Shown one piece after another: positions 12,340-26,862 of a DNA stretch of 64,000 bases. The notes below the pieces were generated by a model, which was given only the letters and a program-made list of their open reading frames with translations, was not told where the DNA came from and did not search any database. Within the stretch, counting starts at the first letter, position 1. Every line of letters starts with the position of its first letter. The DNA is taken from the NCBI RefSeq assembly GCF_020080835.1, contig NC_058161.1, positions 1,674,001 through 1,738,000 on the forward strand, in the 5' to 3' direction. The stretch comes from Cotesia glomerata (Eukaryota > Arthropoda > Insecta > Hymenoptera > Braconidae). A program made the position numbers and the translations under genes.

Positions 12340-14150
12340 ATACTATAATCAGAAATTTTGAGTTACTTATTGATTATCGAGAATTTATTTTTCTCAAATT
12401 TACTACAATATTGTAGAAAGTGGCGTTAATTATCTAAATTGTCGGTAATAATAAAGAAAAATAGAATTGTAGTTAGTTTAAAAAGAAATATTGGGAGATA
12501 TTTGTAGAAATAATGACATCGGGGCCGCCACTGTTTTGAGCTGGGGGTGTAACAATATGTAGAGAAGAGAATAGTTATTTTTCCAATGAAAAATGGTAGT
12601 TATTACTATGTTAGATGGTACCGAGGATTTTTCAGCGACAAGAGACACTTGACAGAGTAATTTTCCCAATTATAAATACCGACCTCGGTTACAAATACAT
12701 TGTAATTATTGGCATGTTACATTCAAAAGAATACTGTAACAATCCAACTGATCTCTGTTCTACATCCTCTAATTCATTATCTTCTATGTATTTATAATTC
12801 AATTAGTAAGGTTGTACATGAATAAATAAATAAATTTACTGTATAATGTACAATGAACAAATTTTGAAAAAAAAAATTACTGAAAATAAAATCATAAACT
12901 TATTTAATTGAAACGTGATAAACATTTTTTTTATTTTTATAAAAAAGCTAACTATTAATTTTGTTAAAAGCTATTTCAGCTTGAGAATAAAAAGTTGGAA
13001 GAATAATAAGGTTTATTATTAAATTAAAGCAAACTAAATGAAGAATTTTTAGTAAATTATCGGAATAAAAATTCAAGAGCATTTAAATCAAGCGTTTTTA
13101 AAAACACATTATCAAACCATTTTCTTCAATGCTATTTTCAAAATATGTTATTGAAATTTTGAATTATTTATTGATTAGCAAGAATTTATTTTTCTCAAAT
13201 TTACTTCAAAATTGTGGCAAGTGGCGTTAATTATCTAAATTGTCGGTAATAATAAAGAAAAATAGAATTGTAGTTAGTTTAAAAAGAAATATTGGGAGAT
13301 ATTTGCAGAAATTATGACATCGGGGCCGTCACTGTTTTGAGCTGGGGGTGTAACAATATGTAGAGAAGAGAATAGTTATTTTTCCAATGAAAAATGGTAG
13401 TTATTACTATGTTAGATGGTACCGAGGATTTTCCAGCAACAAGAGACACTTGACAGAGTAATTTTGCCAATTGTAAATGCCGACCTCGGTTACAAATACA
13501 TTGTAATTATTGGCGTGTTACATTCAGAAGAATACTGTAACAATCCAACTGATCTCTGTTCTACATCCTCTAATTCATTATCTTCTATATATTTATAATT
13601 CAATTAGTAAGGTTGTACATTAATGAATAAATAAATTTACTGTATAATGTACAATGTATAATGTACAATGAACAAATTTTGAAAAAAAAATAACTGAAAA
13701 TAAAATCATAAACTTATTTAATTAAAACTCAATAAACATTTTTTTTATTTTTATAAAAAAGCTAACTATTAATTTTGTTAAAAGCTATTTCAGCTTGGGA
13801 ATAAAAAGTTGGAAGAATAATAAGGTTTATTATTAAATTAAAGCAAACTAAATGAAGAATTTTTAGTAAATTATCGGAATAAAAATTCAAGAGCATTTAA
13901 ATCAGGCGTTTTTCAAAACACATTATCAAATAATTTTTTTCTTTGCAATTTTCAAAATAAGTTATTGAAATATTTATTTGAATGTAATTGGTGACTTTTA
14001 TGCTGGTGTCACTTTTAATACCCAATATTCTGTAATTATAAATATTTAATGGGTATGCAGCTCATTTATTAGTGATGAAATTTATGTAAGATGGGACTGA
14101 GTAGCTTTCTAGATAGCTTTAATCCCTTTATATTATGGTGATGTTTATTC
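12340..14150. repeat. tandem duplication, two ~801-bp units plus tail
   Basis: Unit 1 begins ~12345 and unit 2 ~13147; for example the GTTAGATGGTACCGAGG motif recurs with 801-bp spacing. The 60-codon frames at 12615 and 13416 differ by replacements and show no family likeness. A third copy, with the same tail, is at 55396-56380. Confidence 0.75.
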
Positions 14151-15059
14151 TTTAGTTAGTTTTAAATGCAATTTTTAGAATATTTTAAAAATAGATGAAT
14201 GAATAAAAATAAATAATAACCCATTGAAAAAGGTTGATCTTTAAAGCGGTTGATTATACAGTTTAATTTCGATTTGTGTGCTCGGTAACAGCTCGAACAA
14301 AAGAGTTTAAGTAGTCAATAGTAAAGTGTTGATAATAAGAGTGGTAAAATAGAGCGGTGTAAGGTTCATACCTTCAACAAACGTATAAAGGTGAATTAAA
14401 TATTGATTTAAATTTGTCTGTGTAAAATAAATAATACACTCTAGCTGGGGCTGAGAAACCGCTAGGGTGCCAGTGTAGATTAATGGAATTAGCGAGGTGC
14501 GATGGGGTTAACCTCCAGCCGATATGTTGCGTGATTCGACAATTCGTGCCGACTGTCTGGGCCTTATGTTCTACGTATGAGTACATACGTTCAAGCTACA
14601 TAGCAATTGTAAGCTGCCTTCAATATATTTACGGACACAGAAATGCGGATGAAAGTGGTCGGCATCCCCCGCAAGCCACAATAAGTGTGTTTTATCAATT
14701 TCATGCTAGTGTGTTTGAAAAAAGCGAACTTATTGAGTGAAAAAATTCAAAAAAATTATAAAAATAAAATCTTCCGGCCGCATTCCATGCAAAAACTGGC
14801 CCACGCGTAATAAATCTTCTACTCGACACTCGCGCCGCCTACACCGTTTTCTTTCACCCACCAATCGGCTAAATTCTTTATTTAAGAGCCGCCTTCGGAG
14901 TTTATTTTTAAATTCAAAATTTGTTCGAGAAATTTTAGGAGAAAAATAATATATTCAAATCCGGGTGACTTTTCTGGTTATTGGTAAAAATTTCTATTAT
15001 TTTTTAATTTAAAGTCCTTAAAAATATGTATTTTACAATATGTGAGCTTTAACATATAA
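14151..15059. other. no gene seen
   Basis: Moderate GC at 14440-14900 with short overlapping frames on both strands; none resembles a protein family. Confidence 0.4.
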
Positions 15060-15259
15060 TTAGAAACCTTGCAATCACTATGTGACTGCCGTGACTTGTG
15101 AAATATAAATAAATAAAATTTTGCTTTATTAGATAATTACTTTTGTTAAATTGCATTGTATTTTCTTAGATATTGACATTTTTAAAGATATAAGCTCATT
15201 TCAATGTTACACTCATCAAGAGCTTTCATTTGAGTACCCACATGCATTTTTGATGTATT

Positions 15260-15305
<46 letters not shown>

Positions 15306-16115
15306 TATATAAAATGTATGAAAAATTGATGTGGGTACTTAAATGAAAGGTCTTGATGAGTGTAACATCGGGATGAGCTTATATCTTTAAAAATGTCAAT
15401 AGTTCACAAGATATAAGGTCATTTTTCAATTATTGACATTTTTAAAGATATAAACTCATCCCGATGTTACACTCATCAAGAGATTTCATTTGAGTACCCA
15501 CATGCATTTTTGATATATTTTTGATATATACATATATATAAATATATAAAATATATGAAAAATTGATGTGGGTACTTAAATAAAAAGTCTTGACGAGTGT
15601 AACATCGGGATGAGCTTATATCTTTAAAAATGTCAATAGTTCACAAGATATAAGGTCATTTTTTAATTATTGACATTTTTAAAGTTATAAACTCATCCCG
15701 ATGTTACACTCATCAAGAGCTTTCATTTGAGTACCCACATGCATTTTTGATATATTTTTCATATATACATATATATAAATATATAAATATATAAAATATA
15801 TGAAAAATTGATGTGGGTACTTAAATGAAAGGTCTTGTGTAACATCGGGATGAGCTTATAACTTTAAAAATGTCAATAGTTCACGAGATATAAGGTCATT
15901 TCTTAATTATGTATCTAGAAATAGAGCATTTTCGAATGCAGCCTAAATACTTATCATCATAAATTGACTATTGGTGAAAATGATATGAAACTATAAATAG
16001 GCACAACTCCAGGTCAAGACTTTTTCAACGATACCAAATTTAACCATAAAAACCCATTTTATCTTATAAATATACACTGGCCACAAAATTTTGCTTATTC
16101 TCTTAATAATATAGA
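15060..16115 (-). mobile_element. non-autonomous Helitron-like element 1
   Basis: Minus-strand orientation: 5' end A|TCTATATTATTAAGAG at 16115, 3' end with the GGCAGTCAC-type hairpin and CTAA|T at 15060. It contains three ~200-bp palindromic units (15172-15395, 15431-15645, 15667-15875). Each palindrome's arm runs ATTGACATTTTTAAAG...GAGTACCCACAT to a (TA)n centre. No Rep/helicase. Confidence 0.65.
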
Positions 16116-17249
16116 TTATATCGTAAAAACTTATTATTTATTTGAAAAAGAACTATTTTTTATCATTTTTAAATTTTATTAATATCTTCCAAATAAATCA
16201 TCTGATTTTTGAGAAGTTACTTGGCAGGACTAATTTCAATTTTTATCTCAAAAATTGAATGATTAAGTGCCAAAAATGAATTCTTAAATAAATTTGAAAG
16301 TTATTCAAAAAAATTAATAGTTTTCTAAGCTTACAAGCTAATAAAATTTTTAAATTGATCCCTACAGTAGTTTCAAAATTTATTTGAAAATTTATAAATC
16401 ATATTTTGATCAAAATTACAAAATATAGAGATCAAAAAATTATTTTTGTATATTTTCCAAGCGGAAAAAAAAACATAACTCCAAATCATGCAAGTGTAAA
16501 ATAAAACCACAAATAAAATAACACCTTTATATATTTTGGGGCAACTTGCACCGAACCATCAATCATCGCGTAAATATTTTCAATATATATAATAGACGCG
16601 TGTGTTTTCTATTTTAAATTTATTTCCCTCAAAAGTAAAAAGTATGTTCAGTATAACTGAAAAAAAAAAATAAAAACCGAGGTGTATGCTAGTCAGCAAG
16701 TCTCCACGGGACGTATGTTGTGGGTGCACACGCTATATCCTCGTGAATCGCGTGCCAGCCTCGCATCTACTCATTCTCATTCTCCTCCTCTTTCTATTCC
16801 GCGTACTATACCGGCTCATAATATAACAGAAACAGCGAATAACGTTGCCGTGGACTGCTCTGGTGTATGTTGTGGATATACACTTAGTGTTATGTGTATA
16901 TGGGATATCTCCCGTTCCCTATCCCGTAGAAGAGGTGCCAGCTAAGCCGCACGAGGAGAAGGGAAAGCTAAAACTCGGCATAATGGCGTGCGTCTAACGC
17001 CAATCAGCCTTTTTAATACACAATACAGAGAAATAGGAAAAATTACATGGAGGATCCCACGTTCGGGGTGAACACGCACTCTAAACGGTGTCTTTGTCTA
17101 TTTAGTACTCACTAGTTTTATCTGCTGGTCTAGTCGCTCAAAACTATTTTCCGCACATATTCCATCTATCGTGTTTGGTATCGTAAGCAGCTTTTTACCG
17201 TTAATGGCGAATAGGAGTTCGGTTTTGTTAATATTCATTTTTTAATACC
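16116..17249. other. no gene seen
   Basis: AT-rich to 16670, then a GC-richer patch (16680-17200) with an 87-codon frame of no recognisable family. Confidence 0.4.
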
Positions 17250-17376
17250 CGTACTGAAAAAAAATATATGCCGCATATACGGGGCAAAAAAAAAGTATGT
17301 GGCGTATATATTTTATATGTGCGACCTATATGTATTTTTGTCAGCATATATGCGCATATATATTTTTTCAGTGTAA
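17250..17376. mobile_element. CACTGAAAAAA-type MITE
   Basis: About 125 bp, from TACTGAAAAAAAATATATGC to GCATATATATTTTTTCAGTGTA, palindromic ends. Confidence 0.6.
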
Positions 17377-17399
17377 GTAAATGTTCTGAAAATGGCAAA

Positions 17400-17790
17400 C
17401 AATTCTAAGTAATATTCTTTATTTTTATAAAAAAAGAAATTTTTTAATTGACCGTAAAAAAATTGAAAATTTAATCAAATTTCTTCTTTATTTTTATAAA
17501 AAATTTTTTTTTTTTATTTTTTTAAGTTGAAGTAGAATTTTTTATTAAATTTTCAATTTTCTTACGGTCAATTATTATTCAGAAAAAAAAAAAATTTTTC
17601 TTAATTTTTATAAAAAAAGAAATTTTTTAATTGACTGTGAAAAAATTGAAAATTTGATCAAAAATTCTACTAAAAAAATTGAAAAAAAAATTTTTTTTAT
17701 AAAAATAAAGTTTAAGTAAAATTTTTGATTAAATTTTCAATTTTTTAACGGTCAATTATTCAGGAAAAAAAATTCTCTGCTATTTTTAAC
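17400..17790. repeat. low-complexity direct and inverted repeats
   Basis: TTTTTTAATTGACCGTAAAA and its inverse recur four times within homopolymer-rich A/T. Confidence 0.55.
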
Positions 17791-19184
17791 TGGAAAAAAA
17801 ATATTTGATTAAAAAGTACTGTTTTTAATCAAATAAAATTTTTTTGGAAAAATTTATGAATTAAGTAAAATTTATTTGAACTAAAAATAATTTTAAGTTT
17901 AAGAATTTTCTTCAAAATTATTGGTTCAAATTTGTATTTATTTTGAGTCACAAATAATTTTTTAAATTCACAATTTTCTTCAAAATCTCTAAAACTATGT
18001 TATTAGTTCCAAAAAAATTTTATTTTTTTATTAAGTCAATTTTTTGTGAGTCTAGCGACGAGAAATTACAAATTTTTATATATTATTAATTAAATTCGAC
18101 ATAAAAAATTACCGAAAAAATTTTTTTTCTTTAAAAATTTTATAATTTTTAATCAAAAATAAATTTCTTTATTAAAAACAGCAAAAAAATTTATTTTAAG
18201 ATTAATTAAATTTAAATATTATGAAAATGGCGTTTTTTCTGTCAAAAGAGAGACTTTTTCTTTAAAAATACGAATTTAACGCAACAAATCACCAAAATTC
18301 ATCTAATTTCCATGACAAAAGCGCTCTAGGCATGCACATTTCGATTTGCAGAAGGTTTTTTAGAAATATCTCGAGTGTGGATGCACCAGTAAGGAGGCTG
18401 GTCCCAGGAGAAAAATATCTCGCTGGAGTGGATGGCTGAAAAAAAAGGCGAAGGCTAGTCGACACACGAGATTATACGTATAGATGGCATTGATGTATAG
18501 CCGAGCGCGTTTTTGATCGAGTGGTGGAGAACAAGCCTCAGGCACCTGTAATTGACGCTCCATTTCGATCGTACACGTAACTCTTTTTTATTATTATTAT
18601 TTTAGTTATTGGTGGCTGCATTATAAGCTGGCTTTGTGCACTATTCTTAAAAGTTTCAATCCTGGAAGCATCGGGATCGCCGATCGGGTTGTGGTCGTGA
18701 TCCATCGGCTCAAGAATCGAGACCGGAGAATGGAGAACGGAATGAATGCTCAATGCGATGAAAAATAAAGTATATACTCTTATTTCCATTTAGAATTTCA
18801 CGATATGTTGTTATTTTCTTGCTTTTGTACTTATGTACTCCATGTGATGCCGGTTTTATTGCGCTCACGTTTATGAGATGATGATGCTAAGTCGTCGAAA
18901 GCCCTGGTTAAGCCGAGAAAGAATTACCTTGAGAACAATTTGCCTTCTATTACCGTGAATCAGGAAGCCATTATTCAAAACATCCTCACACCTTAGGTGT
19001 TACGGATTATTTATTTTCCCTTTTATTTTTTTTTTTTTTGAATTAACATCTTTGCTATTTCAATATTAGACTCTTTTTTTTTTTTTTTCAATTATTCACT
19101 ACAGTTGTATAAAAATTAATTTTTTTTACAATTTTTAACCATTTTTTTGGACTTATAGTTTTAAATAACTAATAATAAAAATAA
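17791..19184. other. no gene seen
   Basis: AT-rich, with a moderate-GC section 18300-18990 that shows short frames only. Confidence 0.4.
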
Positions 19185-20255
19185 TCTATATTGTTAAAAG
19201 AATTAGAAAAATTTTGTTTCCAGGATAGTCATAAAATCAGTTTTTTCAGTAAAATTTAGTGTAATTGCAAAGAAATTTTTGCATTTCCAAGGTTTCATTT
19301 CATTCTCACCGATAGTCAATTTATTATGATAAGTATTTAGGCTGCATTAAGAAATGACTTTTATCTTGTGAAATATTGACATTTTTAATGATATAAGATC
19401 ATCCCGATGTTACACTCACCGAGACCTTTAATTTGAGTACCCACATCAATTTTTCATATATTTATATATATTATATATATGAATATATGAAAAATATATC
19501 AAAATGCATGTGGCTACTCAAATGAAAGCCTTTGATGAGTGTATCATCGGGATGAGCTTATATCTTTAAAAACGTCAATTTTAAGAAAGTTTGAATTAAT
19601 TAAACAAATTCACTCTTTGAAAAAATCATTTTGTTATTTTTAAACATGATTATACATATTTTACTCAAAATTATCTCGTGAAATATTGACGTTTTTAGTG
19701 ATGTAAGCTCATCTCTATGTTACACTTATCAAGACCTTTCATTTGAGTACCCACATCAATTTTTCATATATTTATATATTTACATATATGAATATATGAA
19801 AAATATATCAAAATACATGTGGGTACTCAAATGAAAGCTCTTGATGAGTGTATCATCGGGATAATCTTATATCTTCTATAACCTCAATAGTTAAGAAAGT
19901 ACAGTGCAATTTAACGTAATCAAGAAATGATCTTGTATCTCGTGAACTATTGACATTTTTAATGATATAAGCTCATCTTTATGTTACACTCATCAACAGC
20001 TTTCATTTGAGTACCCACATCAATTTTTCATATATTTTATATATTTATATATATATGAATATATGAAAAATATATGAAAATGCATGTGGGTACTCAAATG
20101 AAAGCTGTTGATGAGTGTATAATCGGGATGAGCTTATATCTTTAAAAACGTCAATATTTAAGAAAGTTTTAATTAATTAAACAAATTCACTTATTGAAAA
20201 ATTCATTTTGTTATTTTTAAACATTGTAATATATATTTTACTCAAAAATTTATTT
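19185..20255 (+). mobile_element. Helitron-like element 2 (3' end lost)
   Basis: Starts A|TCTATATTGTTAAAAG. Three palindromic units (19376-19580, 19684-19890, 19943-20155) of the same family as element 1. A spacer of ~100 bp containing AATTAATTAAACAAATTCACT occurs twice. The 3' hairpin is not present. Confidence 0.55.
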
Positions 20256-21520
20256 CATTTTTTATTTTTTACATATAATTTTATATTATTATAAAAAGTT
20301 TTCTAACTAGAAAAATCAAGTTTCAAGAAACTAAATTTTTGAATAAAAACATTCATTTAGTTTATAAATAATTTTTTTTTTAAATCAATTATATTTATTT
20401 CTTTTCAATTTTTCCGAAGCGTACTTTTGAATAAATTTATTCTAATCTCTATTTATCATCAATATTGTTGAATAAAAAGATTCATTAAATTTTTTTCTCG
20501 AACTAGACATTCAAAAAAATTTTTTTTTGATTCAAGATTATTTCTCCAAACTGAAGTAAATTTTTGTTCATTGCAACAACACTAATTCTCCATTACTAAT
20601 TTAAATTTCCTCGTCTGAATAAACCCATCTTGTAAAAAATATAATTACCTATCGATAGAGACATTATACGAGCAATCACCAAACTTTGTCTCATTATTAC
20701 CACCCTAATGTCCATAATGAATTTTTTTCAATCGAATAATTCGAAACTTTCGAGAGTTTTGCAAAAAAAAGTTTGTACCCACATAAAAGGAGGGTGAAAT
20801 AATGACAGGATAAAAAAACACTTTGGACGGATGTAAGTTTTTTCTTTAAAAGCTCTAGCTGGGAGTATAGGGCCTGTAAAAATAGTGGATGACTCGGTAA
20901 AAGTTTCTCAGGCTGACACTGGTGAATTAACAGTCTCGTAAGTTGCAATTAAAGCTACCAAACGCAGCCGTGAGACGGCGGGACGCTTCCCATGGAGGAG
21001 AGTAAGAGTAAAACAAGATAAATAAACAAAAAGCAAAGCAACAATAACGGTGTTGGATGTTGGCTGCAGCCTCGACTTTTTGGACTCTTTAGTTTGAGAA
21101 ACGCCGACCAGGGAGACCGGACTAGGGGTCGTGAGTCGTGAGAGCTCGAGATTAAAAATATAGCTTAAAATAAAAAATCAAGAGCCAAGAACATGCTCAG
21201 TGGAATAACCAACTGCGTGGGCAATATTTACGTGTGGGGATGGGTTTTAACTTTAAGAGGGGTTCCACTGCAGCATCACAACACGTAATTGCAACGCCAG
21301 GTACTCTGATTTATTGGGTTATTACTGGTCCGGCAACACAAGAGTCAGCGCTTTTATTTCTTTCGTTTTTTATTATTTTTTTTTTAAGGAGATCTACGCG
21401 AAGTAGTCTAATTTTTAAAACTTCCTGTAAATTTGTAAATTAAATCTACGTAGTAGATTATTATATTATATAAATTATTTACCTATAATATTATTTTAAT
21501 ACATAATTCCTCAAAAACAA
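20256..21520. other. no gene seen
   Basis: AT-rich, then moderate-GC 20690-21400 with short frames of no recognised family. Confidence 0.4.
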
Positions 21521-21710
21521 CTCTCTGGAAGTGAGAAGATTTGGCGACTATGCGCCACCTGGCGGAAAATTTTGAAACTACTTTGATAAAAAAATTATGT
21601 ATGGGTATATATGGCCATCAGGCCTAATATAGGCTTATATCAAGTCATAGAAAAATATATTAAGCCATATGTGTTTTCTTATATAGCCAATTTAAGTATC
21701 AGAAAATTTT
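21505..21710. repeat. dispersed AACTCTCT...GCGCCACCT repeat
   Basis: Shares AACTCTCT, GCGACTATGCGCCACCT and a stretch of TATATGG/TAAGCC motifs with 35695-35870, 42590-42760, 47067-47345 and the 2.2-3.2 kb array. Confidence 0.6.
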
Positions 21711-23640
21711 TTAATTTATAATTAAGGAGATTCACGCGAAGTAGTCAAATTTTTAAAACTTGAAAATTTGTAAATTCAATCTACGTAGCATAATAATTAA
21801 TAAAAAACAGTCGGTTTCCGGGATATTTAATGAAATAATTAGGTTTGAAAATTGTAATTTTTACATGTGAATGGAGATTCCACCAGCCGGTATTTGGTTA
21901 AGAATTTAATGCAATTACCGATTTAAAAAAAATTTTATTTTCATTGAATTTGATTGAAAAAATAATAAGCTAAAGATTAAAACAATAAAAAAGTAGCTTT
22001 CCGAACGTATTACGGAGATATTTTATATTTTTTATGAAAAATCACTCGGAACTTGCGTTCTTTAAAGTCTTGTATTTGACTTGGCAACACCGCTTGCGCA
22101 GTTACTTAAAGCATAAGTAACCGCGGTTATATAAATGCTAGAGGATCTTAGTAATTTTAGTTAGACAGTAAACAAAAATAAATTTGAAGGTTAGGGAACT
22201 CTTTTTGTGTTGTCAAGTGTATACTGATAATTCAGAGTGCTGTATTTTTTATTAGTCAATTAAATGTTAATAATTATTTAATGGATAAATTTATCGGAAA
22301 TTTCCTCAAAAATGTTATTAATTAATTTAAAAATTAATTTTAAGATGCATAACAAAAGTATTTATACGTATTATTTTTTTATAGACATTCTTTACACTAG
22401 AAGGGTACTTGGATCTCTTTAATTGTTTAGAAATAAAAGAAAAAAAAAACAAGAATTTCTGAACAAATGAATCCCTTTCTTCCGATGACTCCCGAACAAG
22501 AGGACTGATGTTTATCAAAAATCCATGAAAGCTTGTAAAAACATTAGGTAGAACTGGCACGTCTAATGTCGTGCCAGTCGTGACTGTTGGTAATATCTTT
22601 GGAACGCCCCGTAAGGTTTGTAACACCTACTCCGTGGTTCCCATCAGCCAAGGTCTCTAAGGCATGTCTCGGGTTCCTTGGAAACAATTATCCTCGCAAA
22701 GATATAATAACAATGTTAGCATCACTCCAGCAAAACCTAAGCTGAGTTTAAGTTTAAACTGAACCCGGCTGGAGCAGCAACCAGCATTGACTTTGCTACC
22801 ACTAAATGCTTGCAAAAAATCCGCTGTTAAATTTAATATTCTTCAGTGCATGGATGTGATGCGCTAAGATGTATTGCCTCATAAATCTATCACCTATGCG
22901 ACCTCTAACTGCAGCTCGCTACTTTTACTGCCGGAGATTCTTGCAAATATTTTTCTGTTTCTTGCTTTTCTTAAGGCTGTAAAGTCTTTCGGTATAGTGA
23001 AAAAATTTCATGTGGAGAAATTTTTGTTCAGGATCATCCCAGAGTTTTAATTTGAGGCTTAATATGGTTCAGAAAATTTTTTTCTTCAAAATTTCAGTTC
23101 TTCTGCTAAATGTTTCGATTTCTTGATTAAAGACAATACCGACTTATTTTGAAAATACCAAATATTTTTCAATCAGGTTATTATTTAATTAGCTTCTAAA
23201 ATATATCTATAAATTTTAAAATTATTAACCAATTAATTTCTACAATACTCATATAAAATCCTGATTATAAAATAAAATCCATTTTTTAATTTGTTAAAAT
23301 TTTAGTTTACAAATATTAGAGCTTGCATGTAGTTACAATTATCCACTGTAGATTATTTTTCTTATGAAAAAATAATTAATCTGTGATGATGTCAGGGTCA
23401 TCTTATTAAATAAACAATTGTTCGAATTATAAGAAACTAGTTATTGTTTAATATCTTTAATATTTAATGACTAAATAATCAACGTCAGACACTTTAAGAT
23501 TATCTAGTAAATAAAAATCTTTAATTGCATACGTTAGTTGGATAAATCTCTACACCCAGTAGTTATTAATTATATTGGATTTTGTTCTAATAAAAAATAG
23601 TATTTATTTATGCATTACAATAATAATTAACCTTGAAGAC
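21711..23640. other. no gene seen
   Basis: A TATATAAA box (22128-22135) with an ACAGT 37 bases later is a weak promoter candidate without an identifiable gene. The 99-codon minus frame at 22626-22327 is unremarkable. Confidence 0.35.
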
Positions 23641-23851
23641 GGTCTTCTGACGTAAAGAATTAAAACTTACAACTGACCGAAAAAAAATGACAAGTGTCAT
23701 CAGTAATACAGCTGTTGTTTTCTGACGCGGCTTCTGGTGTTTAAATTTTTATTCATCCCAATAAAATATGTTTGTTCGTTTGAGAATTAGATTATATTGA
23801 GTTAAAAACATACTTTTGAAGCAAGCATACAGATTTCGAAGCGAGAATTTA

Positions 23852-25213
23852 CACTGATAGAAGGATTTAGTTCTATTTAATAAGATTTAGTAACAGATAT
23901 TAAATGATTTAGTAACAAACCTTTCATTACCAAATATTTAGTAATAGGTACTAAATCATTTATTAAAGCTCATTTAGTTCCACCAAATAAATATTTAGTA
24001 GTATTTAATAAATGATTTATTGCTACTCAATAAATTGTTTATTGGTATCAAAGAAATTAATTTTTTAACTAATTTTAGCGTGTAACCTAACTTTTTAACT
24101 TAAAATAAATAATTTCAAGTAAAAATATAAGGTATTATAAAGAAAAAAATCTCATTATATTAGATTTTTTTGTTTGAGACATTTATAAAATTAAAAATTA
24201 AACAAGTTTTTAACATATCAATAATAGACAAATTGAAAAATGTTAACTAAACTCCACTGAGAAAAGACATAAATAGAAGACATTTATTGGGAGTATGTGT
24301 GTTTTTAAAGGTTTAATAAATCTCCCAAAATCGAGCTGAATATAATAATCTAAGTCAGTGAATAGGTTATGGATCAGATAAACATTGGAATTAAAGCTTA
24401 GCCATCTACCGACAATACTTGCCAAAGAAATATTTAGTACCTGTTACTAAATATTATTTGGTGGAAATAAATATTTATTTCCATGTAATAAAGGCTTTGT
24501 TCATATAAAGAAATCATTTATTAAAACTTATTTAGTTCTACCAAATAAATGTTTAGTAGTATTTAAGAAATGATTTATTGCTACTAAATAAATGGTTTAT
24601 TGGTATCAAAGAAATTAATTTTTTAACTAATTTTAGCGTGTAACCTAACTTTTTAACTTAAAATAAATAAAAATAATTAAAATAAATAATTTTGAGTGAA
24701 AATCTAAGGTATTATAAAGAAAAAAATCTCATTAAATTATATTTTTTTGTTTGAGACTTTTATAAAATTTAAAATTAAACAAGTTTTTAACATATCAATA
24801 ATAGACTAATTGAAAAATGTTAACTAAACTCCACTGAGAAAAGACATAGATAGAAGACATTTATTGGGAGTATGTGTGTTTTTAAAGGTTTAATAAATCT
24901 CCCAAAATCGAGCTGAATAAAATAATCTAAGTCAGTGAATAGGTTATGGATCAGATAAACATTGGAATTAAAGCATAGCCATCTACCGCCATCTACTTGT
25001 CAAATAAATATTTAGTACCTGTTACTAAATATTATTTAGTGGAAATAAATATTTATTTCCATGTAATAAGGCTTTGTTCATATAAAGAAATCATTTATTA
25101 AACTGTAACAAATAATATAGATGGGTAAAAAATATTTGTTTCTCCCAAATAAATGAATACAAATTTTGTTACTAAATCAGTTTAGTACTCTGTACTAAAT
25201 CCTTCTATGAGTG
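23852..25213. mobile_element. CACTGATAG-family element with internal duplication
   Basis: 1362 bp, ends CACTGATAGAAGG / CCTTCTATGAGTG, flanked by TA. An internal ~610-bp block is duplicated in tandem, so it is nearly twice the 770-bp form. The host sequence is the dispersed repeat seen uninterrupted at 37867-38123, giving a clean empty site. Confidence 0.8.
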
Positions 25214-25215
25214 TA

Positions 25216-26375
25216 GAAGCCAAGAAAAAATATTATTGAGGCATTAAAATCGGCTTTTATCCTGCGAATTTTCTCAGTTCAAGATAATTTTATTTTCTAA
25301 GTAAAAGTAAAATATAAATAGTCAAGCAAAAGTGAATGGAAAAGCTAAGCTGCCTTGATTGCAAATCAGCAATCTAAATTAATGTAAAAAAAGGAAGTTG
25401 TCGTCATCGAGAAGCAAGAAGTGGAACCGCGAACCTGTTTGCATCTTTCAGCCAAGCTGGATGCAGAGAATGGAGCTTAGCTCGGAGAACTAGAAGCGAC
25501 CTTATTATCATAAGATAATTTTGATCTACAGTCTACAGTCTACAGTCTACAGGGTGGCCATAGAACAGGATCCCATTGAACGATTTAATTGGTTTTCTAG
25601 TTACATTACATACTTGAGTAGATGATTCGTCGCCTCGATTATGATGCAAGGATAAGAGGACACGAGGCCAAGGACCTCGAAATGGATCTCGGTGTGAGAT
25701 CTCATCCAATATGTAAGACGTAAGATGTGAGTAAGTCTCGGAATATATCGATTGCAGATCAGATATCGATCGTTAAATAAGCGCCCAACAATAAAAACTC
25801 GAAAAACTATCTGTATGCTTGGACAACCGGTATTTAGCGGGTCGTTTCTTCCTATCGAGGGTTACAAGTTAAAATTCTTAAGAATTTTACAAGGATGATT
25901 TGTGATGTCGGTTGTTTATATATCGCGGGCACCATTTTGAGCGCGGTGAGACACCCACGCGATCCAACAGATATGTAAGTTAAAACCACCTACATCTCCG
26001 TTTCATTGGCTACAACCTTTTTAGTCTGCCGGTTGCTGGGGAGACGCTTCTTTTCTTTTTTCTTTATGGTAACTTCGGAAGATTCGTAGTCTTTATTTTA
26101 ATTTTTTTCTTTTGGCAATAAAAATTTTTTAATGATCCATTTTCCAATGAATTTTTTATATTCTAAAAATAATTAATAAATAAATAACAAAAAAAAATTT
26201 GAGGAATTTTTTATAAAGATATTGGTGTCTTAAATTCTTGTCTCTAGACTAGAAGATTCTTCTTTGAATTTTTCTTTTCAAAAATTTAAATTATGGGCTT
26301 CCAAATTTTTTATATTATTTTCTGCAAGCGATAAAATTAAAAAATTAGTGAAAATGTTAATAAAGCGGATAATAA
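25216..26375. other. no gene seen
   Basis: Moderate-GC region (25380-26080) with a four-unit CTACAGT run near 25530. No coding signal recognised. Confidence 0.4.
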
Positions 26376-26693
26376 TCTATATTATTAAGATAATAAGTAA
26401 AAATTTGTGGCCAGTGTATTTATTTGATAAAATGGGTTTTTATGGTTAAATTTGGTATCGTTGGAAGTCTTAACCTGGAGTTGTGCTTTTTCAAGGTTTC
26501 ATATCATTTTTATCAATAGTCAATTTATGATGATAAGTATTTAGGCTGCATTTGAAAATGCTCTATCTCTAGATACATAATTAAGAAATTACCCTGTATC
26601 CCGTGAACTATTGATATTTTTAAAGATATTAGCTCATCCCGATGTTACACTCATCAAGACCTTTCATTTGAGTACCCACATCAATTTTTCATA

Positions 26694-26759
<66 letters not shown>

Positions 26760-26798
26760 TATATATAGCAGCAACATATATATATATATATATATAGC

Positions 26799-26862
<64 letters not shown>

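Noticed and set aside
12615..12797. Small gene family (60 codons; also 13416 and 55665)
   Set aside because: Frames sit inside a long duplicated repeat, end differently, lack a clear start context and resemble no family.
22128..22169. TATA box plus initiator as a promoter
   Set aside because: TATATAAA with ACAGT about 37 bases on is suggestive, but no gene follows and AT-rich DNA yields such boxes by chance.
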